A stretch of DNA of 64,000 nucleotides, from the NCBI RefSeq assembly GCF_000247815.1, contig NC_021685.1:13505915-13569914 (forward strand), in the 5' to 3' direction. The position numbers and the translations under genes are program-made. Position 1 is the stretch's first letter, and each line of letters opens with the position of its first letter. Of this stretch, positions 1 through 12,216 are shown one piece after another. Under the pieces are notes generated by a model. It made no database searches and was not told the DNA's origin. It worked only from the letters and a program-made list of their open reading frames with translations. Origin of the DNA: Ficedula albicollis. Lineage: Eukaryota > Chordata > Aves > Passeriformes > Muscicapidae.

Positions 1-3000
1 TCCCCTATTTCATATTTCTAACTATACAGAACTGGCAGAAAACTGTCATGAAATTTAGACTTCCAAAATAATAAAAATAAATTTTAAAACAGACACAATC
101 CCACCAGATTTTCTCAGTATAAAGGATTCCTTATACCGAACTATCTTGCTTTCCTCATTTTAATTTTCTAACACTACATAAAATTTTAAAATTTAAAGAT
201 CAGGCCCTTGGAGTAATTTACTTTGTAAGTACGGAACACAGATCTTAATCTAAAATCTTAATCTAAAATCTTAAACCTAAACCTGAAAAAGGACAGTCCT
301 GGAGTCAGAAATTAACCTTCCAGTAGAACATATGTAATGACAACCAAATGACCCATTGCAAACAACACAGAAGAATGTGCTGATTTTCTTCAGAGTGAAT
401 TAAAGGACTCCCTCAGGATTTGGTGCTTGCCATATCTAAACCCCACTATTTTGCCATGCTTATCAAGACAAGTGAAACAATTTAAAATGTTATATAAAAC
501 TAACTCTAAATGAGAGATTTATTTTACAAAAGGCACAATCTGGAAGTAGCTTCCCATTAAATACTGCCACTGAATTAAATTACTCAAGATTTCTAAGGCG
601 TCTTACTGAAAATTATACTCAGTAAAATTAAAATCCATAAGAGAAGACAGACTTTTTTTTTTTTAACATAAATTGGGTTTGTTTTTGTTTTTTTTTTTCC
701 CGATGGGAATCTATCAACTAAAGATTATGTTCCCTGTACTCTTCAGCTACTCCTAAGCAGGAGATCCCACTTTCACTGCTGGACACACTGGGATAAGTGT
801 GGCACTTTATAAAATTACCTGAATTCCCAGAGCATGTGTACAACAGCAATTAAATTGTAGAGTGTCTTGTGAGCATTCTGACCAGCAGTTAGAGACACCA
901 CAAAAGAACATATAATGGGAAAGTTTCTTCTCTTTGTCTTTTCTCTGCATGGCATATATTGTCTATACAGAGATATAGAACTGTATGCAGCCAGTCATAC
1001 AGACTAAATAGTTTTTGTTGTGTTCAGAATCTGAACAAAAGGCTCATTTGAGGGAAGAAAAAGTTATTTTGATGCCAGGAGCAATGAATTCCTAACACCC
1101 CCATTTGATCCTGAATTTGTCAGGATGAGCAATGCCCACAAATGAACATGCAGGTAGACTGGAAAAAGCATATTTCTTTTAGTGGGGCCTTGTGAAGTAA
1201 TTCAGTTGGGCTGGAAAAGACTGAAGTAGATTCTTTATAGGAAAGTGCTGAGACAAATTGCTTTCCTCTACAAAAACACTTTCCTGCAGAGATCTTCCCA
1301 GGCACTTTTTTTGAAACATAGATGGAACCACTTTGGCCAACAATATAAACACATCTGTGAGCAAAACAGCACACAAAACTCAAGTTGTGAGTACTCACTG
1401 ACCGGGAGGTCGGCAGTGCTCAGTCTCAGCCCTTCAGGGTTGTGTCTTCAGCTCATCAGGTGAGAGGGAACTCTTACTGCAGTGGGCAATGAAAAGCAAG
1501 ATGGGTCTGTCAGAAAGAAATAAGCATAGCTTTCAGAAAAAAAAACAACCAACAAACAACCCTAAATCCTAACAGTAAGCAAAGGCTTTAACAGAGTTTT
1601 GGTATTTATCTCTCACAGTTTTTAAGCACCAAAAAGACCCCACAATCTAACCATACCAGATGTAAAAAATAAACCTTCTAGATTTCCCTTTCCATCCATC
1701 TCCTATTTTCCCCCCTCCCTGTACAATGCAGACACTCAAGCACAGACATTGCTCAGTAATTTAATTTTTACACTGCTAAACTAGTAAATAAGAAGGGACC
1801 ACATCTTCCCAGCTCAGTTCAAAAGAACAAAAAGACATGATAATCTTCAGCAGCATTTCTCAAAACTTTAGCATCATGACACTTTTTCCACTGTGCATTT
1901 TTATTACAAAAATTTAAATTAAGATAGTCTTAGATGTTACTTCTTCACAGACCATTTGTTGACTTCTCTGACAATTTATTATTTTCTTTCTCGGTATGCA
2001 ATACCTTCTAACACCTGTTGATTCCCACATTTCTTCAGAATTTCTACTATATACAAAAGTATTTTTGGAAAAACAAGTATTACCTAATATGTCCACAGCC
2101 TCAGCAATTTCCACCTGGTCAATGAAACGATCCAGGCAGAGCCAAAACAATATGTAACATGACTTTGAAAGAAACATGTTTCACCTTGCATTATGAAACT
2201 GAACAATAAGAAACAATGGTAAAGAAGTAATTGGTCATTCTGCCGAAGATATTCAAATAGTTGATGGCAGCCCACTAAAAAACAATACAAAATCCTCACA
2301 GGCTGGAGAGAGGAACAGACAAGTTAACCATCAATATTAGAGCCAAATGTTTCATCCTAAATATGTACAAAAACCTATAAAGACAGCTAATGCTTTTCAC
2401 TGTTATGCATGAAACTTTTAAGCTACTTTCTTTTAACATTGAGAGCATTTAACACTGCTTTATCCATGGCTTTCACTGAATATAAATTAACGGTACTTAT
2501 TTTTTGTTAAGAAAAGAAGCTTGATGTACTAGCACTGCTTAACTGCTGAGGTTTATCTCCCTGGAAATGAATGGGCATAATTGTATTTCAGGCCAACAGC
2601 TTTCCATAAAGTATCAATTCTTTAAATAAGACAAAGAATTGGATACACATTGTACATTTGTATCATGCAAAATCTTTATGGCCAGAATCCTGGCATAAGA
2701 TTTTCTAAGAATATGAATCAATGTGAAAAAAACATAAAAAAGCACCCCAGTGCTTTTAATGAGCAAATGTGAAAGCTGAAATGCAGATAACCTCACTAAT
2801 TAGGGTTTGGGATGCAGTCTTTACTTTCATAATCTCCTTATTTTCACTATTATGCTTACATTCTTTTGTGCAATCCTATCAACCTAAGTGCAAATTACAC
2901 TTCTAATACCTACCTCCTGCTTTGGTAATTCTGTGCCATTTACAGTATTTGCTTATAATTGTTAATACTTTTATACCTTCCCTGTTTGTGTATCACTGTT

Positions 3001-3501
3001 TCAGGAGCTGCTGGATTTGGAACAGCAAGATCCATAGGAACAGTGTTGGATTACAGACACTGATAAGCTACCAAGAAAAAGGATAAGTAATTTGTGAGAG
3101 CTAAAATCTACCTCATAAGAAAACAAGTACAGAGGTTTTCAGAGTCACAGGAGATGTAAAAGCATATGACATTGTAAAAAAGTGCAGCAGAGCTACAATT
3201 CCAGTTCTCAATTTTTCCTTTGCCCTCTTTATATGTGGAAGGTCCAAAGAAAGATGAAACTGTCTAGCTGTAACAGATTTAAAAAAAAACAAAAAACAAA
3301 ACCCAAACAAGCCAAACAAAAAAAAAACCCATCATAAATCCACATAGTAAATTAATTAACAAAAATCAAAACAGGTTTCATGTTTCATTACAGAGTTACC
3401 AATAAATTACTTGTTACCAAGACTGACTAAAAATACAGTCTGACAAGTTCTAATATTTTTTTGCCTTGAAGTAGCTTTCTGTGAGAGAGCAGGGGAGAAG
3501 C

Positions 3502-3531
3502 GTTTGTAAACATCGACCAGTATTTACAAAC
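3502..3531. promoter_or_regulatory. Inverted pair of forkhead-type motifs
   Basis: GTTTGTAAA (3502-3510) and its exact reverse complement TTTACAAAC (3523-3531) lie 12 bp apart. The left arm contains GTAAACA. The right arm, read on the minus strand with its neighbours, contains GTAAATA. Both fit the forkhead consensus RYAAAYA. The motif is short and AT-rich, so chance occurrence in 64 kb is quite possible. Binding is inference only. Confidence 0.2.
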
Positions 3532-4369
3532 AAGCCAAACCAAGCAAGAAAAGATGCAAAGCCAAAGGGAATGAAGTTGTTCTTTTCAGATATGTCTTAG
3601 AATAATACCAGATTCTTTAAAAATAATTTTGGAAGGTACTACACAACCAGCATAAAAATGGAGTGCACTGTTTCTGAGAAGTCACAGTGGCCATCCCACC
3701 GCAGCAGAGTTTGCCCATTTCCATAACAGCTCTTCACATCAATGCCAATGAGGCACACACGAGCAATAAAAACTCCAGGGCTGCCTGTCTGCACCAATGC
3801 CACTCTCAGGTCCCTGCTGCCATCCACATCCCAGCTACCCCAGCAGTGCTAGGAACTGCAGCAGCAGGGCTCAGAGCAGCAGTATGAAGAGGGTTAAATT
3901 AATGGAAGGCACAGTGGCAAATTACTTGGAGTGCCACTGGAAGAACTGATATAAAACCCCATAAATTTAGTACGTGCTGCAAGATCTGGTTCTTTAGAGT
4001 AATCTGCCAGGACTGCTGAGATGCTATCTACGAGCAGTCAGACACTTTAAAACTGAGAGAGGATTTGGCACACTTGATGCTGTTGCATGTCTTGCCCTTG
4101 GTAATGATAAATTAATGAGTCGTGTTTCTTAGATGAAGGTTATAGATTACACACACAGTAATGATAGAAATGAAATATCACGGCTGCAAGCATCCAAAAG
4201 CCAGGGAACAGCAAAATCTACATAACACAGACAATTTGTCCTGGTTGGTACATACTCTACATTGTGCTTTATTAGTAGTATTTTTAATTTTCTTTTTTTT
4301 TTCCAGTCAATAGATCATTTAGCAGAAGGTACTCTGAGCTTCACTAAATCAATTTCCTGCTCATTTTTG

Positions 4370-4960
4370 ACACTGCTGGCCCCAGGCCAGGCAGCCTCCC
4401 TGACTCACCCTGCTGCTGCTCAGCACCAACCCCTCCATGCCCACCGCCCCCCAGAGGACACTACTCTGCTTTAATTGGCTGAGATCTCGGCACAAGAAGA
4501 TGGAAGAAGTGCCTGAGAACACCACGTGCCCAATTTTCCTTGCATTTGGCATTACCCAGGACTTCGCATGCTGCAGGACAGTTCTGGGTGCCTTCAGCTG
4601 TAAGCTCAGAGTGATAAGCATTTTTACATACCCAGTAAATAAGGGACAAGCACACTTTTACTGGCCTTGCCAATGCAGAAATCTGCCACCATGCAGGCAG
4701 GTGTGGGAGACAGCAATTCCAGTTCCCCTCCCTGCCCAAGGCTGCAGCCACAGGAGCACAGCAGCAGCAGTCCCCAGCTTTGGGCTGGGGCTGGAGAGGC
4801 AGCACTGCTCCCACCAGAAACTCGCTCCTAACCTCAGCAACCAGCTGTGCAACACCTGGCTCCTCTGAGCCAGCACTCACCCAGTGAGCCTGACTGCACA
4901 CCTCAGGGCAGGCTGGGAACACACGCAGCAATGTCCTGAGCAGGCACTGGCAGCTGATGG
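4370..4960. other. GC-richer patch with overlapping chance frames on both strands
   Basis: GC content rises well above the flanks. Long frames appear on both strands at once: 143 codons on + (4437-4868) and 178 codons on - (4461-4997). Open frames on opposite strands over the same bases are what GC-rich, stop-poor DNA produces. The translations are rich in Cys, Gln, Ala and Pro without a recognisable domain. CpG is not notably frequent, so this is not a clear CpG island. It may be an old repeat or a regulatory patch, but nothing in it decides. Confidence 0.4.
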
Positions 4961-5184
4961 CACAGCTGTAGTGTAAGACAACACAAACCATTTGCATTAT
5001 ATTCTATCTCCCTCCTGAATAACCTGTGTCAGGAGCCTCACCTCAGCAGTAAAAAACCCAAACCAAATGCACAGCACTGATCTTACAAACACCACCCTAT
5101 GTGGCTTCCCAAGACTGGTTTGTTCTGAGACTGCACCTGATCAAAGCACTGCACCAGTGGTTCTGAAGAAAAGATATTATCATG

Positions 5185-5523
5185 CAACTTCAGCCAAAGG
5201 CCAGGACAAGTTCAAATTAAAGATCAGTGTTTTGGCTATTAAGCCCTTGACTTTTCTCACTCCTCTGCCCTCACACACCCCTCTTTTTCTTTGAATAAAT
5301 TGAATAATATTAAAGATCAGTGTTTTGGCTATTAAGCCCTTGACTTTTCTCACTCCTCTGCCCTCACACACCCCTCTTTTTCTTTGGCAACTTGAATAAC
5401 AACTTCAGCCAAAGGCCAGGACAAGTTCAAATTAAAGATCAGTGTTTTGGCTATTAAGCCCTTGACTTTTCTCACTCCTCTGCCCTCACACACCCCTCTT
5501 TTTCTTTGAATAAATTGAATAAT
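5185..5523 (+). repeat. Three-copy local direct repeat
   Basis: Copy 1 is 5185-5309, copy 2 is about 5309-5399 and lacks the first ~33 bp, and copy 3 is 5400-5523. All share the core from 'TAAAGATCAGTGTTTTGGCT' through a pyrimidine-rich end (CTCACACACCCCTC). Copies 1 and 3 also share the leader beginning CAACTTCAGCCAAAGGCC and the TTGAATAAATTGAATAA end. Copy 2 ends differently (TTTGGCAACTTGAATAAC). Offsets are 93 bp for copies 1 to 2 and 215 bp for copies 1 to 3. The copies look nearly identical, so the event is recent. A small frame reads through part of it, but I see no coding reason for it. Confidence 0.92.
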
Positions 5524-7814
5524 TTGCCTTGCAATGTAGCCAGTGTTTCAATAAAGACAGAGAGATGCTTGCAGAGAGATGACTTGCAAGAAAAACTGGT
5601 ACACAGTATTCAAAACCCAAATCTAGTACTTTGATGTCAACTCACTTTGTATGCAGTGTGCATACTTTATATTCAATGTATAGAGTTACCATCCTCCAGA
5701 AACTTATATAAACTAATGATTTCTAAAATTCTTAACATTCCAACAAATCAGGGAATATGTAGAATTTCTATTCAGTTAATATTTAACACAAATGCCAATT
5801 ACTTAAAGTGATATTGATCATAACACAGCACCCTTGACAAATAATAGTAAAACTTTCAAAATACGTTTTTCCTTATCTTGACATCAATACATGTAATGGA
5901 AATTGGGTTTATGAGCTGTAGGCCAAACTTGAAAGAAAATATTTTTTCCTCCTATTAGCCAGCAAAAGATATGAGAGAGAGCAGTAGATTAGTAAATGGA
6001 AATTAACTGAATTCTGGGTAATGAAAAATAATAATAATAAAGCTTTTAACAGCCATGAAATTATAAATGTAAGGTTTTTTTCAATATATTACAGCTGTAG
6101 GAAAAAAAAAAGAAATTACAGAAAGGAAAACATTATAGATTTCTCAGGTATGTAAGTTTTGTACTTCATAACTGACATATTTCCAAATATCTAGCTTAAA
6201 ACAGCATCATTTTTTCCTAATGAATATTAATAATAATTGAAGACAACACTTCATATTTTCAAGAGACATTCTGGATGAACTCGGCAAAAATGGGAATGAT
6301 AGTAACAGAAAAAAAAAAGACCATAGCAAACATCTAATAGCACTGCTTTCAAGAGGCAGAGAGCAGAAATCACAGCAGAATAAAATCCCCAATACACCAC
6401 TGAAGTAATTTGTAACATCTTCAGAGACACAGCAACCCTAATCCAAATAAAAAGAAAAGCAGTAAAAATGAAAAATATACGGGTCTGACATATCTACTGA
6501 AATACGTATCCCCTAAGACCAGGAGAAAAGAATGCAGAAGCTGAAGGGAAGCACCATGGTCATCCAAAGAAATTTCACAAAGAAATTAAAGATGCTACAA
6601 TGGAATAACAGTAAAAGTTGGTGTTTAACAAGCAGCAGCCACAGGAAGAAGCCTTTGCACCAAAAAATCAGAACAGCTGACACTAACAAAGCAAAATTGT
6701 GCTCAGTGAAAAACTGCATCATTCACCAGCACCTCTGGGTGGTTCATCCATGGCCTGTATCTAGTTACAAACCATGGCTTTGGATAGATTACAACCCCTG
6801 GATAACAAACTAAGACTCTGACCTGTTCAAGGGTATCAGGAATTCCTAAAACTGCAAGAGGAAGAACCTGAAAGAAAAAGGCACAAAAAACTCCAGAGGA
6901 GAAATTACTAAACTAAGTATTTTCCTATTTTTTTTTTTTTAGTATGTATCTGAAAGGAAAGTTGGGTTTTTGTGTTTTTTTCCAGAATAGGTATAGTGTG
7001 TATTTAACATCTATAAATAATACCTCTTGTTTACTAACAAAACAAATGACTGAAAAAGCATTGTGTAAACAGGAAACATCCATCAATAATTTGCAGAGTA
7101 AAGAAGAGGCCAACAATGAAGAATTCATTCATTTTTCCAGAGGGAAAAACGGGTGTTGGAAGGAAGAAGGAAAATGTTTGAGTGAGATGCATGAAAGGCA
7201 CCCTGGAATTGGGCATGAGAGCAGCACAGAACATCCTGGGCTGTGCCCACCACAGCTCGTGACCCAGCAAAGCCCCAGGCTGTACAACCAAGGAGAAAAC
7301 CAGTCTCTCTTGATACTGAGTTTTGGTTTAGATCTTCTTTATAAGCAGCTCAGCTAACATTAATCAATATCTCAGCAGAGTACAGACCACAGCATAAACC
7401 TCAGCAATTACTGAAAGGTGCAAAGTCTTTGTATCCATACGCACATAAACATCACAACTTGCAGAGCCCCCACCGAGTCCAGGGGATTCAAAGAAGTGAT
7501 AGAAACACACAGCCAAGTAGATAACAACCAGAAGAAATTAATCAGGAGCTCCGCTTGTAAGCATGAAAATAAATATAACTGTATTTACCATTACTTTACA
7601 CTGAGAGTTTCCAATTAAGAAGGATGAAATAAAACTTAGAAAACAATAAAACTTACAGTGAAAATACCAGAAAATTGTGAACTTCCAGAACTACTTCAAA
7701 GCTTCAAAGATGGACATCATGGTAACCAGAACTAAACAGCAAGAGACAGGGTTGAAATGGAAACATCAGGAGAGGAGCAGAGGGAACAGACAAGGTGGAT
7801 GATCTCATTTGGCC
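5524..7814. other. AT-rich stretch, nothing recognised
   Basis: Low-complexity, A/T-biased DNA with short A-runs near 6100-6110, 6310 and 6930-6940. The longest frame is about 137 codons (6944-7357, +), Lys- and Asn-rich, with no recognisable motif and an overlapping frame on the other strand. No transposon end, tRNA or splice-supported exon was identified. Confidence 0.55.
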
Positions 7815-7979
7815 AAACACAGCTCACCAGAGGATGGAAGGAACTGGGGTGACCAGAAAGTGAAGGGAGTATCAGCAGGGCAGGGAGAAGAGCTGCCCCT
7901 CTCTAAACACAGCTCACCAGAGGATGGAAGGAACTGGGGCGACCAGAAAGTGAAGGGAGTATCAGCAGACAGGGAGAAG
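7815..7979 (+). repeat. Two-copy tandem repeat, 90-bp period
   Basis: Copy 1 is 7815-7904 and copy 2 is 7905 to about 7979. Both begin AAACACAGCTCACCAGAGGA and run through GACCAGAAAGTGAAGGGAGT. Copy 2 differs by GGGGC for GGGGT and loses a few bases near its end (CAGCAGACAGGG versus CAGCAGGGCAGGG). Because the unit is a multiple of three, the repeat also shows up as a repeated peptide in chance frames on both strands. There is no sign that it is translated. Confidence 0.92.
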
Positions 7980-9109
7980 TCCTTCAGTGCTGCTGGGAGC
8001 TGCAGCTGGACAACACCCCAGAGGGACCTGCAGCCTTGAATCATGGAACACCCTGCAAGTCAAGTCCTGGCAAGTCAAGTCTTCCTTACATTGCACCACA
8101 CATTATGGTGGAAGCACCTGAGGCAGCTTCAAGCATGGGGAAGCATTCTTCAGGGGAATAAAGGAAACCCTGCAGCCATTCACAGCACCATCACCAGGCA
8201 CCACTGAAGTAACTAGGGCTGGATATAAGCAAAGCTTAACATTCCACTAAATGAAGAACTATTCCAACTGTATTTTAGGAAAAAATCAATAGTAATTGCA
8301 ATTCCAACCACTGTCTGTGGATAAGCATTATTATTTACAGGCTTACTGAGATAAGCAGTATATTGTCTCTTTAAAAGGGATGAATAAAGTTACATCAGGA
8401 GAGTCCCTCATTCAGAGACAGAACTGCGTGTAAGTATAAATACACATTTCTTTCTACATATGAAGGGCAGCTAAGCTGAGCTGCTGCAGACATGTGCATT
8501 TGAAAGCATGGGTAAGATGCCTCTGGCTTTCTTGCAATCTTGCACAGGAGTGTATTCTTCAAGCTGTCCAGACCAGCACAACGTCACCACCTCGGTTCAG
8601 CCCTTGATGTTAGTGGTCAGAGTCCCGTGTGCTTTGATTAGATCAGAAGAGAAGCAGCAATACACCAAGCACCACCTTCCCCTCCCCTGCCCGGGCACTT
8701 CCAGGAAGGATTCTGCCCCAGGGCAGCACCTCCTCCTCCCACCTGGGAGAGCACTGAGAACAGCAAACAGCACAATGCACTGAATTTACTTCTCTTTGAC
8801 CGCATCCCACCACAGGGAGGAAAGGACACCACAGAGAAAGCCACAAGGCATGTTATCCTGACCTTACTGACTCTTTTCATACAAGAACCAGCAGACAAAC
8901 AGAACCAGCAGTAGTCTGATTCAAAATTCCTTTTTTTTTCCCATTTTTCTCCCCTCCTTAAAGGAGACAGTTCTTTACACAGCAAATGCACATTTGTTAG
9001 GGAATGCTGGGGAGGCCACAGGTTTACAAGGATTTAAGCAATGGCAAGAAAGCTCCTCAGGGAACCCCACTGAGGCTTCCCAAGCAGCCAAGGCCACATC
9101 CAGCTCTGA
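7980..9109. other. Unannotated stretch with a moderately GC-rich middle
   Basis: Non-repetitive DNA. The part at about 8640-8830 is GC-richer and gives overlapping frames on both strands (91 codons + and 117 codons -), typical of chance. GCAAGTCAAGTC occurs twice within about 8055-8082. No domain, RNA gene or mobile element is recognised. Confidence 0.5.
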
Positions 9110-10540
9110 AAGTCTCTGGACCAAAAGGGCTGCAAGCCTGGGAAAGCCTAAGTGGCATTTCAATTATGATTGCCTCTTGTCCTGTCCCCAGGCATCCACT
9201 TAGGGCCATCGATCTGAGCCAGTGCAGCCCATCTCGTATTTCTAGTCCCTTCTGGCATCTCTCTAACTCTAGACAGAGACAGACAGGAATGATTTGGCTG
9301 ATAACTAACAGCTTATTTTGATAATATCTTCTGCACTGGCAAATGAAGACAAGAAGTTATATTTTCACCTTTCCCCAAGCTGTTAATCCAACCCCAGAAT
9401 ACTGTCGGTACATCAAGTACTATGTATTACCTAATTTATTTAGACCCACGAGTTAGTGTGATTCAAAGACACAGAATCAAGCCTCAGCAGTGGAAAAGAG
9501 TCATTATGAGATGTTGATCCCCTTCAGTAAAAAGCAAATTAAAAAAAGAAACAAAACCAAAAGACAAACATGCAAACAAACAAAAAAAAAACACCAATAA
9601 AAAGCCCTGCAAAGTTCACAGCTGCTCTTTACCCTTTTGTTTTTAGTAGATCCCCTTTCTTCAACTACCAACCACAGACACTATTTTAGAAAGTGTCACA
9701 AACACTACACATTTTCAAGAACTGTTTTACCTGTGAATGTATTCTGTGCCTCATCCAGAATTAGTCACCCATTAACAGAAACAGCTGCAAGAGCAGCACA
9801 GCCCCTTGGTGCTGATCCATTAATGAAGTCTCTGGACCAAAAGGGCTGCAAGCCTGGGAAAGCCTAAGTGGCATTTCAATTATGATTGCCTCTTGTCCTG
9901 TCCCCAGGCATCCACTTAGGGCCATCGATCTGAGCCAGTGCAGCCCATCTCGTATTTCTAGTCCCTTCTGGCATCTCTCTAACTCTAGACAGAGACAGAC
10001 AGGAATGATTTGGCTGATAACTAACAGCTTATTTTGATAATATCTTCTGCACTGGCAAATGAAGACAAGAAGTTATATTTTCACCTTTCCCCAAGCTGTT
10101 AATCCAACCCCAGAATACTGTCGGTACATCAAGTACTATGTATTACCTAATTTATTTAGACCCACGAGTTAGTGTGATTCAAAGACACAGAATCAAGCCT
10201 CAGCAGTGGAAAAGAGTCATTATGAGATGTTGATCCCCTTCAGTAAAAAGCAAATTAAAAAAAGAAACAAAACCAAAAGACAAACATGCAAACAAACAAA
10301 CAAAAAAAAACACCAATAAAAAGCCCTGCAAAGTTCACAGCTGCTCTTTACCCTTTTGTTTTTAGTAGATCCCCTTTCTTCAACTACCAACCACAGACAC
10401 TATTTTAGAAAGTGTCACAAACACTACACATTTTCAAGAACTGTTTTACCTGTGAATGTATTCTGTGCCTCATCCAGAATTAGTCACCCATTAACAGAAA
10501 CAGCTGCAAGAGCAGCACAGCCCCTTGGTGCTGATCCATT
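9110..10540 (+). repeat. Near-identical ~717-bp tandem duplication
   Basis: Copy 1 spans about 9110-9822 and copy 2 about 9826-10540. The offset is 716 bp at the left end and 719 bp at the right end. By eye the copies match throughout, except for the CAAACAAACAAAAA-type tract near 9575-9592 and 10292-10312, where copy 2 has about one extra CAAA unit. Flanking DNA on the two sides is unrelated, and copy 2 ends at GCTGATCCATT followed by GCTGCTAATG. The unit shows no transposon termini or target-site duplication I can identify. A 76-82-codon frame is carried in both copies but is not a known protein. Confidence 0.95.
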
Positions 10541-12050
10541 GCTGCTAATGAGCACCAACTGCACTTTGTACTCCCCTGTACTGCTAGGAAGTGTTAGAAG
10601 TTAGAAGGCATTTTTCATTCCTCTATATTTATCCATATTTGAAAAATCTCAGTGTGGTCTGAAACTGCCTTTATTCCCCGTACTGTAACTTGTGTTCTAA
10701 CACAACCACTGTAATGAAAGTTTCCCATCTTTAAGTGTAGCTCCAATAAAACAGTGGCATAAGAACACACGGTTGGTTAATTCGTGACACAAAATAAAAG
10801 GCCAACTGTGTGGCAAGCCAGAGCTGTCATTTGAAATTAGGGCACATGACAACCCTAATGTGATCTGAAATTCAGATCTCTATTAGGCCTCATTAAGCAG
10901 TTTAGAGAAATTCTTACTTATATTTATTGGGTCTTTTTATCTAATTACTTTTACAGAATGATGTACATAAATACATAAAGACTTTTGAAATCATAAAATA
11001 TGTTAGTATTAAGTTTTTTTTCAAGTCCTATCAACTCTCAGCTATGCAAGAGAAAAGGCAAGAGCCTTCATAGTTAATTAAAAATTAAAAGCCCTCAAAA
11101 AGATGATAAAAAAATCTGGACTATGTATTGGGTATTCTTTCCAAAATTATATTTCTTCCAAATCCCTTCACAAAGTAAGCAGTTCCCAATATTCAGGGAA
11201 TTAAGTAGCACTTGGCCAGTTGTCTTTTAGATAAGGGTTATTTATTACAAGACTAAAGTCAACATACTTTTATAAATTGTAGTTTAAAGATAGATTTACT
11301 TTGTCTATGTAGGTTCTGTTCATTGTTGTCCTCATCTCTTACAATACCTGTCAACTCCTCAGCTTGGGGCCTTGATACAACACAGCAATAAAACATGCCA
11401 TGTGTAAATACTTACAGCTTATCAGTAGACCCTCAGCTACAGAAATAATTATATTTATTCATTAACCCCTGAAGAGCCACATGCCCCTTCTTTGCCAGCA
11501 TCCAACTACTGACTGTAGTTTGTTTGTCTACAAACCATTTATTTTCAGTATGTTTATATGGTAAATGTTGCAATCTAAAAATCTTTTTTGTTTAAAAAAA
11601 TATTTCTCAGGATACTTTTGTTTGGTTGTTTTGGGTTGGTTTTTTTTTGGCTGGTAGGTTTCTTGGTTTGGTGTTTTAACAAGCCTTTGGGAAAGAACAC
11701 AAAGAGAAAATTTGATATCCACCAGGAGATTTGCTGTAATCCTTCTGCTCCCAGCCCTCTCTATCACTGCACTGAGCAAGCAGGACAATTTTAAAACCTG
11801 CAGGTGTTTTCATTAAACACATTGATAAAAAATAGTATGCATGTTTTCATTTTTGCAAAGCAGAAAAGACTCAATGCACTAAATGAGCTTAAAGGCCTCA
11901 CTTAAGAGTACTGATATTTGAATATTGGATACTGGATAGCACCGAAGTGAGCATAAATACACTCAGATAGGATTTTGAAGTATTAAAAGCTAAGACAGTG
12001 AATCTATACATAGTCACTGAATAAAGCAGAGCTTAAAAGGACACCCACTG
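10541..12050. other. AT-rich stretch, nothing recognised
   Basis: Low-GC, unique-looking DNA with a short G/T-rich tract near 11620-11680. That tract yields a 68-codon frame of Phe, Leu and Trp, which is compositional. No splice-supported exon, RNA gene or transposon was found. Confidence 0.55.
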
Positions 12051-12216
12051 TTCCTGGCTTTGCTAACTTAATAATAGGCAAGAAGTTTGAATGGTCTCTC
12101 TCTTACAATGAAAAATCTTAAATGCCCATACATTTCCTGGCTTTGCTAACTTAATAATAGGCAAGGAGTTTAAATGGTCTCTCTCTTACAATGAAAAATA
12201 TTAAATGCCCATACAA
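12051..12216 (+). repeat. Two-copy tandem repeat, 83-bp period
   Basis: Copy 1 is 12051-12133 and copy 2 is 12134-12216. Both start TTCCTGGCTTTGCTAACTTA and end at ATGCCCATACA. They differ at only a few positions: AAGAAGTTTGAATGG versus AAGGAGTTTAAATGG, and AAATCTTAA versus AAATATTAA. This is a simple head-to-tail duplication of AT-rich single-copy sequence. Confidence 0.93.

Larger units (their letters stand above)
1..5184. other. AT-rich non-coding stretch, no gene recognised
   Basis: Low-GC sequence with many short stop-interrupted frames and homopolymer runs, such as the T-runs near 653-664 and 691-702 and the A-rich tract near 3280-3330. A 14-bp motif is repeated at about 245-270. On the minus strand, 819-877, 2084-2162 and the segment ending at 3267 have exon-like splice borders, discussed in the findings. 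I recognise no RNA gene, transposon or conserved protein here. The only compositional change is the GC-richer patch at 4370-4960, listed separately. Confidence 0.6.

Noticed and set aside
1384..1461. Minus-strand segment with GTGAGT donor (GGTCA|GTGAGT)
   Set aside because: All three frames contain stops between the plausible acceptor and the donor, so it is not a coding exon.
4437..4997. Long overlapping frames (143 codons + and 178 codons -) as a possible gene
   Set aside because: Open on both strands in the same GC-rich patch, no domain, no start or splice context; this is composition, not coding.
9637..10604. Two near-identical ~80-codon frames as paralogous small genes
   Set aside because: They are the same chance frame carried in both copies of the tandem duplication; the peptide is not recognised.
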